Positions 47,065 to 60,800 of a DNA stretch of 64,000 nt are shown here, piece after piece; position 1 is the first letter of the stretch, and every line of letters starts with the position of its first letter. The notes below the pieces were generated by a model that saw only the letters and a list, made by a program, of their open reading frames with translations, did not search any database and was not told where the DNA came from. The stretch is from Ceratodon purpureus (lineage: Eukaryota > Streptophyta > Bryopsida > Pseudoditrichales > Ditrichaceae): contig CM026429.1 in the NCBI GenBank assembly GCA_014871385.1, positions 16,782,751 to 16,846,750 of the forward strand, in the 5' to 3' direction. The position numbers and the translations under genes are program-made.

Positions 47065-50000
47065 CAAAACATTCACAACCAGGGCCTAGATGCAAGCATC
47101 AATCCCACGACTTCCGATTATCAGGTTCGACAACAAAACTCAAGTGCCAGCCCAAAACCTGCCATTCCAGCTTCACCCGCGCAACAGACCTCCCCTACCA
47201 TGACCTCATGCACTAACACACATTCCCCATTCCCAAACCACACACGTCATTCTTCGAAAGTAACATCACATTATTAAATGAAGCACTTATGTACCACACC
47301 ATGGAGTCCCAGACCACCCTCTGCCGACGGCACTCGAATGGCGGATCTTCACTCAGCCAAAAATATCACTTCCCTGAATCTCGAGTGAGAACCGTCACTC
47401 GCTCAGGTACAAGCAACCTACGCTTTGCCATCGGACCGCAGTCTAACACCCCAGTCGCCAACAATCGTACAAGCTCGCACAACACTAACAGCCTCGCCAT
47501 AATTACACGGGCCAAATCGCCCTATCACGGATTGCATGCACCAAGTCTTCATTCCCCTCCGACCTTCAGACGTCCTTCGCCTTCGCTGGTGGAGGTGGCA
47601 GCAACTGTGCACAAACAACATCCCACACCACGTCCGTCAGGATTCACTCACACCCATACATCCATGCTCTTCCACACTCAGACGGTGATTCCGACACTAC
47701 CCAACCTCATACTCCCCAAATCCCCTCAACACCAAAATCGCACCCTGCCTTACAAGTCCGCCAGCAATGTGCCAGTGAGTCGGCCCACAACCAGACCACG
47801 CTGCCTACTCACTCATCACCACACGTGCGTCATGCAACCAATGACGCCCACCAGCCAACCCACCGCACACCAGTACTCAACGGACAAGTTCGTGTAGCCT
47901 TCCCTCCCAACACCTCCCCGCCTCCCACCTCAATCGGACTCCGAAATGCCTCTCTGACACTAAATGAACTCACATACCGCTGGTTTGGCCCCATAGAAAA
48001 CATTTACCTGATAGCATGATATGACGGATGTGATGAAACCCAAGGCTCCCGTCACACGTGGTGTGATGGTCTTCGGAGCCAGCTGCAGCAACCCAGCAGC
48101 CACCAGAATGTCCATGCACGACTTGATCAGGTTCAACGATCTCGCCCTCGACTTCTTCAGGTTCTCTTTCCGCTGTTCCCTCTGCAAAACGATGCACAAA
48201 TCCAGCTCTCAGCAATACACCACGCCATTCCAGCCACCCACATTCCGCTCCCCGATGCTAACTCATCTCTCATGCCTGGTGTACACAAGAATTTGGCACC
48301 CTGGAACTGCCACTGGTCCACTCGACCCCCTTCACACTCCAGGAGCACATGGCTTACCAGCTTAGCTTCTTCGATGCTGCCGGTGCCCCTCGCAAGCTTC
48401 AACTCCTTCGCCACCTTCTTCGTAGCGGTTCCCAATCGAGTGATTTCTGCAACCTGAGAAAAGGAGACGTCTACGTCAATTCAGACGAACGCATTCCAAT
48501 CCAACATACCACCCCTCGTCCGCTCCGCAACGAAAACACATTGCAAGGGACTGAGACATAAGCATCTTCAGAAATAAGTAGCCAGACGCGAGGTTCACTC
48601 CGCGCGCCTCATCGAAAACCAATCTGACAACCACCTCACCTCAACAAGGGTTGTACACGAAGTGCCCGCCAACCAGCAGAAGAGCGAGATTCTCGAGATC
48701 ATGTCCAGACGCTCCTTGTCCTGCACAACCCGGACGATTACATCAGCGCCCATGCTACACCTCCCCACGCAGGTCCAACACGCCACTTAACAGCGTCTCG
48801 CGACCAACACCACACCATACCTTGTAAATGCCCGTCCTTCCGGCCCACACGATCTGGTCCAGAAACAAGAAAGTTCCCACCAATGCATTCTTCGCCTGCC
48901 AAAGTCACAAAACACACACGTAAACGTCATCAGCTACGACAAAATTCTCCACTTCCACGCGACCCAGCCCACTAACCAGAATTTGCCAACTGTCTGGTAA
49001 GAAGCACCTCTGCTGATCCCGACCGATCCGCATGTTCATTTAAGGCATGTCACGAAACAAACTATAATCGCAAGGAACGGCCTCCCTCGGGCACTGGCCT
49101 TGTGCATCTTCATCCCTGATCGGGAGACAATACAGCCCTCACCTTCGCCATTCGCCATTCACCGTGCTCTCAAACCCTCTCGTCACAACACAAGCATCCA
49201 ACAATCTGAGCTCCACCGCTGCTTACCTTGCCGAGCAGCACGAGCGGCAATGGCGTCGACTTCGGTGCCGGAGCGAGCAGGGCGTTCAACTCATTCAAGG
49301 TCTGCACCCAATCAACATCAATCCGTCAGTGCCCACGCCATGCCCACCATACCAAAACCCACGCCACCATGACATAACCTACTCCGAAGCCCTCTCCACA
49401 ACCTACTCCATAAACTGCGACCTCCCGCGAGACCAATGCCACTCCGGGACCAGATGGAGCCAGACATCCATATCCTCCGTCCGTTTTAAAAAGGGGGCGA
49501 TCAGCACCATGACATTTCTCGCCACTGCCAGAGCTTGTGCGCTCATATATACTTCAAATTGCTTTCATCTCACTCCGACTCCTCCCAACTCAATCTCAAC
49601 CACTTCTCGCAGCCTCTAGCCCGGGTGGTTCCAGCAGCGGCATTCACCCCCAGGGATACAGACCCGACATCCGCATTCAGACAGATTAAATTCGTCTAAG
49701 AGTGAAACCATCGCAGGTAAAAGAATGACAGCCAAATTTCAGAGCGCAATTCACAATCGTGGGAATTCCATCGCAGCACGCACCTTCGCCAGGCGGAACA
49801 CCTTGCGGGCCAAGCTCGTGGTCTTGTCCACCTGCTGCGCAACGCCGGGCTCGCCAGCGCTGATGAACTTGGACCCGTACTGGATGCCGCGGCAAATCTT
49901 GTCGCGCACCTCCGCCTTGTTGAGATACATCACCAGGAAGGCGATCTCCGCGCGAGTCACGTCCAGCGTCGCCATGGCGCCCGTCTGCCCCTCACTGCGT

Positions 50001-50396
50001 CGCGCGCGCCCTCGCTGCTGACACTGCTCCGCTCACTGCAAACCGCGACGCGAGAAATTGAAACCCTCACAGAGCCTCCGGGCGAATGAATGTCCCCCAC
50101 TCCACCGAATTGCGCGAATTCCAGCTCCCCCCGCGCTCGCATGCAGCTGCAGTTCAGTCCGCGGCCCGATCGGTGCGCCCACCGGAACTCGTTCAGTCTC
50201 TCGCGAATTCCTCCCAATTTTCAACTCCCGCTCCACCGAACCCAGTTCGCCATGGCACGCTTCGCGAGTCCCCTCTGCGGGCTCACGCCAGACGCCAGGA
50301 ACGGCTGGGATGGCCCCATGGCGGGCATCGGACGGCGCACGACGCGCCCGGCATCCATCCTGGCGATGAAAGTTGTTCCGAGGGAGCCACACGTTA
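47065..50396 (-). repeat. right arm of large inverted duplication (contains PEX11)
   Basis: This is the reverse complement of 37904-41262. Exons, introns 2-6, 3' flank and 420 bases of 5' flank are almost unchanged. Intron 1 differs by many substitutions and indels, clustered at about 49440-49780. Upstream of the shared 420 bases the two genes have unrelated sequence. Confidence 0.95.
47566..49975 (-). CDS. PEX11: peroxisomal membrane protein PEX11, seven exons (right copy)
   Basis: Mirror of the left gene: exons 49975-49784, 49301-49227, 48895-48821, 48720-48640, 48453-48358, 48181-48008 and 47604-47566, giving the same 243-residue protein. All splice sites are intact (for example donor AAG|GTGCGT after exon 1 and acceptor GCACAG before the last exon), so nothing marks it as a pseudogene. 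It converges on the left copy across the 5.8-kb spacer. Retained introns show duplication at the DNA level, not retroposition. Distinct sequence begins about 420 bases upstream of the ATG, so distal regulation may differ from the left copy. Confidence 0.94.
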
Positions 50397-51183
50397 TGGT
50401 AGCGGGGAGGATGTGGAGTGTGTAGTCCGCCGTTGTTGTGACCATTTTGTTTGCTTTGCTCCGGCGTCCGCTGGGTGGTGACGGTGGTCGGGGTGCGGTG
50501 CTCGGTGTGGATCACTGTGGGTTGGATCCGTTAAGGTCGTGGTTGCTCATTTTGGGCATTGAAGCCATTTCTATCCGAACTTTGATGAGTTCGTAGTTTT
50601 TATTTGGGGTGTTGAACTTGAGAATGCATAATCAAAAATTACAAATTTAGTAGTCAATTCTTGTCTAGTATTTGATCAGTGTGGAAAATATATTTATGTA
50701 GATGTTTTTGGAAATAATAAGGTTTTTGCATATAAGAGTCACTTCTTTAGGTTATATATTTTACTGAGTTTCTACATATATTTTTTTCTTGTGTTGAATT
50801 GAATGTTCATGGTGGGATATTTTTGTCATGATTTATACATGATTCTAGAATAGAAGTGTATTATTGTATAAGTGACATACATGTAAAAGATCTTTATAAT
50901 CCCACTAATGAATTATTTGTATATTTAATTGATCTAATATAATATAAGATTATAAACAAATATAAGATATACGACAATCATTTTCATAAGTTAATTTAGT
51001 TTTACATTGATGATTGTAATTTATTATTTATCGTAGATAATGTAATGATTTTTCTTATTGAATATATCGATTCCAAATGTAGTATTTAATCATGAAAGTT
51101 ATTGAACTCGCAATGTAGTATTATAAATTTAGAACAACCATTATATGAAGATATACATAAACATCTAACAAAATAAATTGTGT

Positions 51184-51242
<59 letters not shown>

Positions 51243-53053
51243 GAAGAATTTAAATGACTCGTAATGAAGCCTTCAAGAATTAAAAGAGTTGAAAGACACA
51301 TAAATTTTTGTATTTAAGATTTTTTGGGACTAGACTCAAGACTAAAGGTTTACAGACAAAGACTTGTAGACTAATTTCCTTTTTTAAAAAAATTTCCTTA
51401 AAATTGTCTTTGTGTGTGGATTGATTACTATATAGAATATATCATGTCGTGACCCTTAACAAATTTCTATGTATTGATCATATTATATTTATTAGCCACC
51501 GCAAATCATTACTTCTTTAAGCGCTGATAATTAATATTTTCTATAAACAATTATAAATCTATATGAATTGGCGTGCTTTCGACATCATGTATGATTAATG
51601 CTTCTCTCTAAAATTTCATTGAATGCAATTCCAATTTCATCCGTGTTGCAATCATTGATTTTATGAATAAATGACAACATAAATGCATGTCTAATTGTAT
51701 TAGTTAGATATTTTAAAAATAAAGTATAGACTTTCGAAGATGACAGCTCAAATGATATTAATGTGAGTAACACCAACATAAATGCTTAACTATATTAGTT
51801 ACATTGAAACTACCACCTTCATAAAAGTCATAGGAACTTAAAGCATGTTATTGTGTTTTAATTAAAAAATCAATAATTATACTTCTTTTTGTAGCCATAT
51901 GTAAAACCATTTTATCTTATTGAAGAATTGTTTCAAATTTATTATGAAACTTAGTGCTAGTTAATAATGTGACACAAATATCAATTTTTACAAAGTCTTT
52001 GTTTTTATGTGAAAATAGGAAATGATTTATATAAGAGTAATGAAAACAAACGTAGATAAATTGTCGTAGCATCAAAGAACATGCTCTAAACATAGATGAA
52101 ATTGATATGAATTAAATTTGAAGTGAAATTTCAAATAAATCTATTATTTTCTATAAAATAACTCATATTTTTTTTCAAACATAACCAACAAATTTTTAAA
52201 TAAATATTTAACTTTTTAAATTATAATTTTACAATAATTTACATACTTTAAAATAAAAATATTTTGATTCATGCCTCATCCACCAAACAGTACCCCAAGG
52301 TGGACCATACCACTGCCTAAAACCCTCCCAAATTCCATGCCACCCCATCCCCATGCCCCCATGCAAACATTGTGCTGATACTGCTGACTCGCGGGCCCCA
52401 CCCAGAATGAGAATGGACGTGCAGGATGCAGTCGACGGCGGAGATGTGCCGAGGCAGGGCTGGAGTTCTGGGACCAGGGTTTTGAATGACTTCGTTGGAG
52501 TTTTTGCCGCTCGGGCGGAGGGACAAGGGTTTTGCCTTCGAATCGTGTTTTGGATTTCGCGCGGGTTTGCTTTCTGCGTTTCGCGGGGTTTGGACGACGC
52601 ATGCGTTTTCTGCCATCTCGCTTCGTATCGTTCGGTGGCCGTGGCCGTTGTGTCGGGAGCCTTGCATTTGAGGTTTCTGCTTTGGACTAGGGTTGCCTCT
52701 CTCTCATTTGGAGTTCCGCGTTGCTGCTGTTTCGGTTCGGTTGAAGTTCAGAGCGCGGAGGATTCTCCTTCTCATGTGACCGTGGTTGCATGCGCCGACT
52801 TCGACGAGCGTTTTCGTAGGGACTTACAAGTGAATTTCGTTACTCTTTGTATCCGCGAGGGAGTTCGACTTTGCGGGCTTGTTTTTCGGGTGGTGTGCGG
52901 TTTTATCCTGTTCCAGACTTTTAGTGCTTCTCAATGCGAGTCAAGAGGAATGTGAAGCATCGTCGTACCTGTGGCGAATCTGTGACTGTTTGAGGGAGTA
53001 AAATTCGGCTCGACAGTGTTGTTAGTAGCATTGGAGTCGAGTACTCAAGAAAG
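50397..53053. other. intergenic region and NSE4 promoter/leader
   Basis: 50400-52260 is AT-rich with no gene. 52300-53053 is GC-richer and is probably the NSE4 promoter and leader. The 200-codon plus frame at 52353-52955 has no recognisable domain and is compositionally odd, so it is not called. Confidence 0.4.
51188..51238. repeat. (TA)n microsatellite, 51 bases
   Basis: Uninterrupted alternating AT run, apparent directly in the sequence. Confidence 0.95.
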
Positions 53054-55830
53054 ATGAGCACACAGGAGGAGAGGAGGAGGAGGCGCGAGGCTAAGGCAAA
53101 CGCGAGGTTGGAGCAAGGTTCACAAGATGATCAAGAGAACAAAATGCAGGAGCAGGATCCGGAAGCACGGAAAGTCCTTCGTTCCAAGTACAGGGAACTT
53201 AAGCAGTCTATTGCAGGTGAGGGTTTCATTCTGCAAGTAAGTTTGGGTTTGCGGTCTTTGGAAGTCGATCTTTCAGGTCTGGTGCTGTGTTACGAATCGA
53301 ATCTCTAAGTTTGTTATAATGTGGTTTGTATGCTGTAACAGAGGATGACGAGGAGCTTGGCCGGTTGGACTCAAACAGGTTTCATGAGCTCGTCGACAAG
53401 ATGGATGATCTTTCCAAAGAAGGTAGCCTCTGAATTCCTCTGTAGGAGTTCAACTTGTGTAACTATATTGTGTGTTCTGGCATTGCTTCTAGTGTACATG
53501 TCGCCGATCACTTTGTTGCCGCGAAGTCCTAATTTGTAAGGCGCATCCTTTTCTGTTAGCGATGAATCTTTGTTTCTTGCGTTTTTCTTCTCTCATGTTA
53601 CGAGTTCTTCTCGTTTATGCATTTGTTGTACTGCTTCACACCGAGTCTGCAGCACTCTTTACCTTCATGTGAGATAGTCTGGCACATGGGGCAGACATTG
53701 ACGTTGGCTAAAAGTTCATGGAAAGCTTCTTTTTTTGTTTTCCTTTCTAACGATGCCATCAATATGTGGCAACTGATCAAGCATTGTGCCTTTATACATT
53801 TTGCGAAATACTGGCTCAGGGATTTTGTCACCAGAGTCATTACGATATGGACGAACATGTAGTCGGATGTTATTGGAACGAATCGATTAGGCATTCCTCA
53901 GTGAGAGCAGACTATTAGTTTGGCTTAGAGTGCAGGAGAGAGCCGCGTGTAATTTTTAGTAGCAACCATCTCTACCAACGAACACCATGGTAAGGTTAAC
54001 GCTTTTGACACACTCCAACATTATTTAATCTTCTCATCAATATTTAATGTTCTGCAGTCATGAAACCGCGGGAGCAAATCGCTGATGCTGAGGCCGTTGC
54101 GAATCTTGCCAGCAAGCTGCTTGGGAATGTAAGGGGGATGATTCGCAGGTCTGGAACGAGCCCTAGTGCATTCGTCACCGCAATCTTGGCCAAATTTGGT
54201 AATCGAACTGCTGTAGACGGTGAAGTTGTGGAAGTTCAATGGGGAGAATTAGGACTTGAAGCTATCGGCTTTATGCGGGAAGCTCCTGGTGTATGCACGA
54301 TGTGAGTTCCTGTTTTATCCTCTCTCCTAGCTCGTGGATATTATTATTTAGACGATATAAGCATGGTAACAGTCCTCCTTGATGACATTTCAGCTCTCGC
54401 TCTTACTAGAATCTATTGAGACTGAAATTAATAGAGACAATCACGAGACTCCTGTTGTTAGTTGAAATGCGGACCTTTGCCTAGATTTGTGTGTCTCGAC
54501 TCATAATGAGCGGTGAATGGAAGTCAGTGAACTCCCTTAGGCAAATTTTTGTAGTCCTGAAATTTGTAAATTCAAGCTGTTATGAGCATTATGCAGCTTA
54601 CGTGCCTTCATTGGTCAAATGTGATGCTGTTTCAGAAGCTCATGACAGTATGTGGTACTATTACAGGCTCGGACCCATGGACATTGAACCCAAGGTGCGG
54701 CAAGCTCAAGCACCAAGGGCCAAGAGGGCCAGACCCACTGAGACCGCACGAGCTGAAGAGGTACATGTGTTTCTTGAGTAGATGGCACAGTTGTTGGATA
54801 GAAGCATAGACGTTGTTGTTAAGTCAGATTTATTACGACTTATAGCATTGAGCATTTTGCAGGTTAGGGATCAAGGCGAAGCAGCAGCAAAGTCAGAGAC
54901 TGATGCAAACATGGAGATCATGTTCAACATTCTTAGGAGACACAGGCCTGCTCGTTTAGATGCTCTTGTTTTGAACAGACACTCGTTTTCGCAAACAGTG
55001 GAGAACATCTTTTCTCTCTCCTTTCTTGTGAAGGATGGTCGAGCGGCAATTACGTATGACAGTGATGGCACACATCTCGTTGGTATAGCCTCAACTGTTT
55101 TGTTCATAGAATCAATTGTCATTTGTTTTTTGAGTTTGAGGAGTGCTGCGTTAAGATATCAGAAATATTTATTGGTAGAAATTTGAATGAATCGTAACTG
55201 CTGGTTTCAGAAGCTCTTCAACCTTAGTTTCTCACACAAAAGCTTGCTTGTTGTGATGCTCGAATTGATTGGATGCAGCTCCCAAGAATGCTCCTTCAGT
55301 TGATGCGCGTCAAAGCGGACAGGTCTCCAACACACAGTTTGTGTTTCGATATGACTTCAATTGCTGGAAGGTAAGCATCAGTGTCTTTGGTGTGCATGTC
55401 TCTTTTACCCGGCACTAATGCCTCTAGAAACTGATTTGACTCATACTTATCCTTGACTTACCTGAGCCATTTGGCAATCTCAAATTTTCTCATTTATTTA
55501 GATTCTACGAGATTTTGTACTTCGTGGCTATAGAAGAGCCACATTTTCGAGACTACGTTTATTTATTTATTTTTCATGTAGATGATGCGAGACGGCTTGC
55601 CTGAGGGAGACGAGCTAATGCCCAACCGGGAACAACCACAACCGTCACAACCACCAACACAACCACCAACACAACCATCCGGAACACCAATCCGAAAGAA
55701 TTCGAGAAATCGAGGTCGGGAAAGTTCGAGAGTAAACGGGTCGGACGACCATGGTAATGAATCTGGTCCTGAAGGTGATGGTCGGCGCCAATCCAAGAGA
55801 GCTCGTACTTTGGTTGATCAGTTCCGGTAA
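53054..55830 (+). CDS. NSE4: NSE4, kleisin subunit of the SMC5/6 complex, seven exons
   Basis: Exons 53054-53216, 53342-53422, 54058-54301, 54667-54760, 54863-55082, 55279-55370 and 55582-55830 join in phase to 380 residues. Exon 1 is basic ([16 protein letters not shown]) and ends [12 protein letters not shown]. Exon 2 has [15 protein letters not shown]. Exon 3 has the Nse4 hallmark [20 protein letters not shown]. Exon 4 gives [13 protein letters not shown], and exons 5-6 the C-terminal winged-helix signature [20 protein letters not shown] and [14 protein letters not shown]4 bridges the SMC5 and SMC6 heads and works in DNA repair and chromosome segregation in the nucleus. The last exon adds a Q/P repeat ([10 protein letters not shown]) and a basic tail. 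Length fits plant NSE4. No lesion is seen. Confidence 0.94.
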
Positions 55831-57880
55831 CTCACAATTCCACAGATATCGTGTTGCTGCCTTCCAGGTCGTGTGAGGAATATCGTAGCAAATATATTTA
55901 GCAGTGGCCGAGTGCCAATGCATTTTTCCTGACATGCACATTCAGGTCTGAGCCGCAGACACCCAATTTTGTAACTCCTGTGCATAATTTCTTTATCTGG
56001 TAGAATTTGTCTTCGCCGGAACCTGTAAATTTTAGACAACAAGGTGCAGAATATCAGAACACTAGATAGTTTACTTAATTTCCCTCGAATCATACTTTTC
56101 TATTGAAATTTAAATGTCCTGCATTTTTAAGAGATTGGACCAGGATACCGGACTTTCTGATATATGGCAGTCTCGGACTCTCTAATGTAGGGCAGTCTCG
56201 TAAAAATGTACCTGTATCCAACTCTTCAGTTTTTAATCTAGTTACCCGGAACTTGAGGTGTGTGCAGTGGCCTCCAATATATGTATTGGCACCCCACTTC
56301 CAAACATTGCATTAAAACAATTACGGTATCACATCTTCTATAATGATTTTCTAGCCATGACATTTTGCATATACCACTGCTTGGACATGAAGCATTTTTG
56401 GATCAAATTTGGTATCTTGTAAATGCATGGTTGGATTTATAAGACAAATTTTGGAAGTTGCAAAACAATTTTCATTCATTATAATTATTTGAAAAGTCAT
56501 CCAAAATAAGAATATTTACTATGAGTTTTGAATAAGAGAGATTGTATGGTGAAAATATGATGCATCAAGGAAAACAAGATAACTTTCAAATGGTAAGACC
56601 ATCAAACAAATTACCTTCAAGAAACATTGTCAAATGACCATTGTGCATATTTAATAATAGCTCGTTTTTGCTAAATTAAGGTGTCAAAAAACAAGCTAGA
56701 CCTTGTAAAACACAAAAAGACTATTTCAAATAATCCTACCCTTGCCCTTTCCTATAAGAATATCGAAACAAATATTCAAAAGTCATACATTACTCAATAC
56801 TACATTCTCCTTAAAATTTACATGAAACTTGAAGCAAATGAATAAACAACAATGCAACAAAAAGAGAAAACTAAAAATCATGACCAACTCCAGACTATTT
56901 ATCACTCAGGACACAAAAATCCTCATATCAAGCAAACCGCTTTAAATATTTTCCATATCTTCCCCCAAACATAGAACAGTATTCACACGGCTTTGTGCAA
57001 TCCACTCCCGACGGCAATCAGGGCACACCCCAGGCTGCCGCGTCCAAGCCATGGCCCCGGTGATCGCGCACCGCAATCCCAACCAACAGAACCCATCCGC
57101 TCAAACCGAAAACATCCAAACACATCAGACTTCATCCCCGTCAACCGGCACCACTGAACTTGGAACGGATGAAAAAGCAACGACGTCGTCCGCTGTAATA
57201 GCGATCTGGATCACAGAACGCTGACCGCCTCGATCGAGCGTGGTGTAATATTAGCGCCCAGATGAGGCATTATGCGTATAATACATCGTCTGAGTCGCCA
57301 TGCAGTGTCAGGGAGCTCACCACCAGTTCCGTCGATCATGGCCCAATGGCATCGGCACGGCCCATGGACGCGCACTGTCCTGGCATGGCTCAACTTCAGC
57401 CGAGTTACCGTAGCTTAACTTAATCGCACAATATCATTCCAGGTTGCTGGTACCAGGCCGACGTCGTACATCGCCCCGGTTTTAATGACATCGATCATAT
57501 TCGCATTGATGGCGTGGGCGCTAGTGGGTACTAGCTAGCGATCGAGTGTTCGATCACGTTCTTGTAAGTTTCGATCGCGTCTGCGCAAAGAGTGGCGCGT
57601 TTTGGGGGTGCGCTGAGTCCGGGGTGAGGTTTGTCGAGGTGATGTTCGATCAGGTTCAGTGGAGCGAGGTTTTGAGAGACCGGGTGGTTGCAGTGGGATT
57701 GGTGTGCGGGCGAGAAAGCCGGGTGTAGATGGGGTTGTGTTCGTAGTCGGGTGCGGGAGTGGATCGAGGTGGTTGCGGGGTTGGGTTAGAATGGTGTGAA
57801 GTGGGTGTTGTTGCGGACGAATGATGCAGGGGTGGAGTTTGTCGGGGTTGTTGTGTGGGAGGATCCGAGGAGTGTAATAG
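55831..57880. other. intergenic region between NSE4 and the RING-CH gene
   Basis: 55831-56330 probably includes the NSE4 3' untranslated region. 56330-56960 is AT-rich. 56960-57880 is GC-richer and likely holds the RING-CH promoter and leader. The minus-strand frames there (for example 57180-56983) show no motif. Confidence 0.4.
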
Positions 57881-60800
57881 ATGGAGGATCAGAAGGACAG
57901 GGTGGAGGGGGACGGGAGCCAGATGCAGGAGTGTACTGCGGAGATCACATCGTCGGCTTCTTCCGAGGTTCGATTGCGGCTGTTTTTTCCCAGTGGGAGA
58001 GTGTTTTGGTTTGTTGAGTGTGATGCTGTGTGGTGGTTAGAGGATGGTAGAGCTAGGTGGTGTTTGGTTGTTGAATACTGGAGGTAGGGTGACTGAGACG
58101 GAATTTGTGTTCATCCCGCTCGTTTTTGAATTTTGAGCATCTTCTGGGTACTCTGCGTCGGTGTTGTTGTTGCTAGCGTTTTTTAATCTGGTTTTGGAAA
58201 TGCGGGTCGCTGGGAGTTGCATTCTATTGCGCAATCCGTCCACTTGGCTTTGCGCCGGTTGGTGTGTTTTGGTTTTTGTTGCTATTAGGGTTTATGTATC
58301 TTAAACCCTAACTTAGGGTCTTCTCGAATTTGCTACCTTCAGTTTGTGTCAGATATATTCATATAATGGAAGATTGTCAATGTCACTTGCAGCAAGGTTG
58401 TCATCGATTCTAGCGAATTTACAGGAGTAGGCAGAAATGGGAACGATGCATATATGTCCTCGCTATGTGTAACTGGGTTCATGGTTTTGCAGATTGGATT
58501 CAATTCAGACAGGCGATCCAATTTATCAGGTCTGCTAGTCCCGTGTCGTCCTGAGGTGGCTGCGAAGCCCACTGCCAGCTCGAGCCAGCTCCCACCTCTC
58601 TCTGCCACTAAGTCTGGGAAGAATTCTGCTTCGCATGGGCAAGGTCCTCGCCCGCATTTACGATCACGAGCGTCACTTGAGAAGAACAAGATCAACATTC
58701 TTGTGACAGGATCTCAAAACGTGCCACCTACTTTACCCGGAATTCCACCGACACCTTTAGCCGATAAGAGGGCATCCTCATTACCTGTGCGGACATTGAA
58801 CGTGCATTCTTCTGGCACCAATCCAGATTTCATTAAACCGCACAGCCACGAATTGCCAATTACTCAACACTCTGAGGTGCGTTTTCTACTAAGGGATAAC
58901 TACCCTACATTCACTAAATTCTCCACAAACGAATGCAGTTAGAATCGTTCATATCACTTGGGACTGCATTTTCATCAATGTGTATATGCTTGCCGTTAGA
59001 AGCTTACCTAGAATGATTATCTTGTTTTTGAGGGCGTACACCAGGTTTCTAGAAATTGAGAACATATGGCTGCTTTTGTTAAGATCGGGGTTGGTTATCA
59101 CTGCGTGGTTGATTACAGCCTCTAGTTGCTGTTTTTTATAGGCTGACCCAAGTCTACATTGTTACCTTCTGCTTTGTAACCGTGTGAAACAAACGTTTGT
59201 CTTGACTTGTAAAATGAACTCCCCATTACTTCTGTGTTGCAGCCAGGACATGAGAAAGTGAACATCATCCGATCATTCTCCACGCCTGTGATCGGAGACA
59301 AGGTTGAGAGTTTTCGCAGGGATGGCAAGGGCTATGTGCTACTTAGATCTGCCAGCCCGAGGACTCATGCAGTGCAGCCATCTCGGGAAAGTGATCCTGT
59401 TGATGCCATCATTAACGCCCACATGTCAATAGACTTCGATATTGAGAAAGGTGAGGATATTCATATTTTGCTATGGTTTATGCTATGCTCGAATTCGTCG
59501 TGTAGAGAGGTTTTCTTACCGTTGACATCTTTGTACGTTATTCAATAGGTAGAATCAAGCAGCCAACTGTGGCTACGTTCATCATTTTCAGCTCTAGCGT
59601 CTTACTCATATCAAAGATGCCCTTCTGTAGATTTGAGCGTACAGTGAAATGTATTTCGCTTAGTTTGTTTTCCTTGTTTTCGCGTAGTTTGTTTTCCTTG
59701 TTTTTGCTTAATTTATTTTCCCTAAATGAAGGCAATTCATATTGCAGGCAAAGGATCCACAAAGGATGAGGTAGAGGAAGCAATTCCTGAGGAAGAAGCT
59801 GTATGCAGAATCTGTATGGATTCTCTTACTGAGGATTATGGGGAAACTTTGAAGATGGAATGTCGCTGCCGTGGTGAGATGGCTCTGGCACACAAAGAAT
59901 GTGCATTTAAATGGTTTGGTATCAAAGGAGATCGAGTGTGTGAAGTTTGTGGTTCTGTGGTAAGCAACATTCCGGTGACAGTGGTTCGCTTTCCTGTAAA
60001 TGAGACCATCAGCCATACACGAAGCATAGACGTACAGACTGTAAACAGGTATACCCAACATCTCACCATGTTCTTGCAAAGAATTTTTACCATTTTTTTG
60101 CATTCTTAGGTCCTTGAACGAGAAATAACAAATTGTTTCTCTATACCAATTCTTAGTTCAAAGAGTGAAATGGAAGGCCGGTAGTCAGTATGAGTCCGAG
60201 GAGAGTAAAGCAAGGATTCTGCAGATACTTCTATTGAATGACACAACGTCCTTGCTGCACTACCTATGAAAGTGCTATTGAATTGACGTAATTTTGGTGT
60301 AATATTATGCAGAGCTTCTGTATGGCAGGATATTCCTGTTATGGCGATAATCAACATGATGGCATATTTCTGCTTCATTGAGCAATTGCTGGTATTCACC
60401 GTACTTCATCACTGTGATGCTACATTCTCTTAAATTTGATAGAAAACTGCGCAATGAATGCGAGCAATGTATGATCTTCGATAGACCTGAATTCAATTCT
60501 CTCTTTGCATGTTTGCTCTGTGGTCTCGTGCTTTGTGCACAGCAGTGACAGATTGCTCTTGCCTACGGTTGCCGTTTCAGGTCAACAAACTCGGGACCAA
60601 GGCACTGGCTATATCGATACCCTTTTCTGTCATCATAGGCCTTCTTGCTTCGGTCACAACCATTGCTCTCGGTGAAGCTTCTTTACCTATTCCTGCATTT
60701 CATGATTTCACGAAGTCCTCAATGATTCTTTAGTTCGTTAACGCTAAACACCAAGGCAACAAGGTAGAAAACATTCTAGACTTACCTGGTTTCCTTACAT

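Noticed and set aside
52353-52955. 200-codon plus frame upstream of NSE4
   Set aside because: No recognisable domain; Cys/Val/Phe-rich composition. It ends before the NSE4 start and looks like leader sequence. Transcript data could change this.
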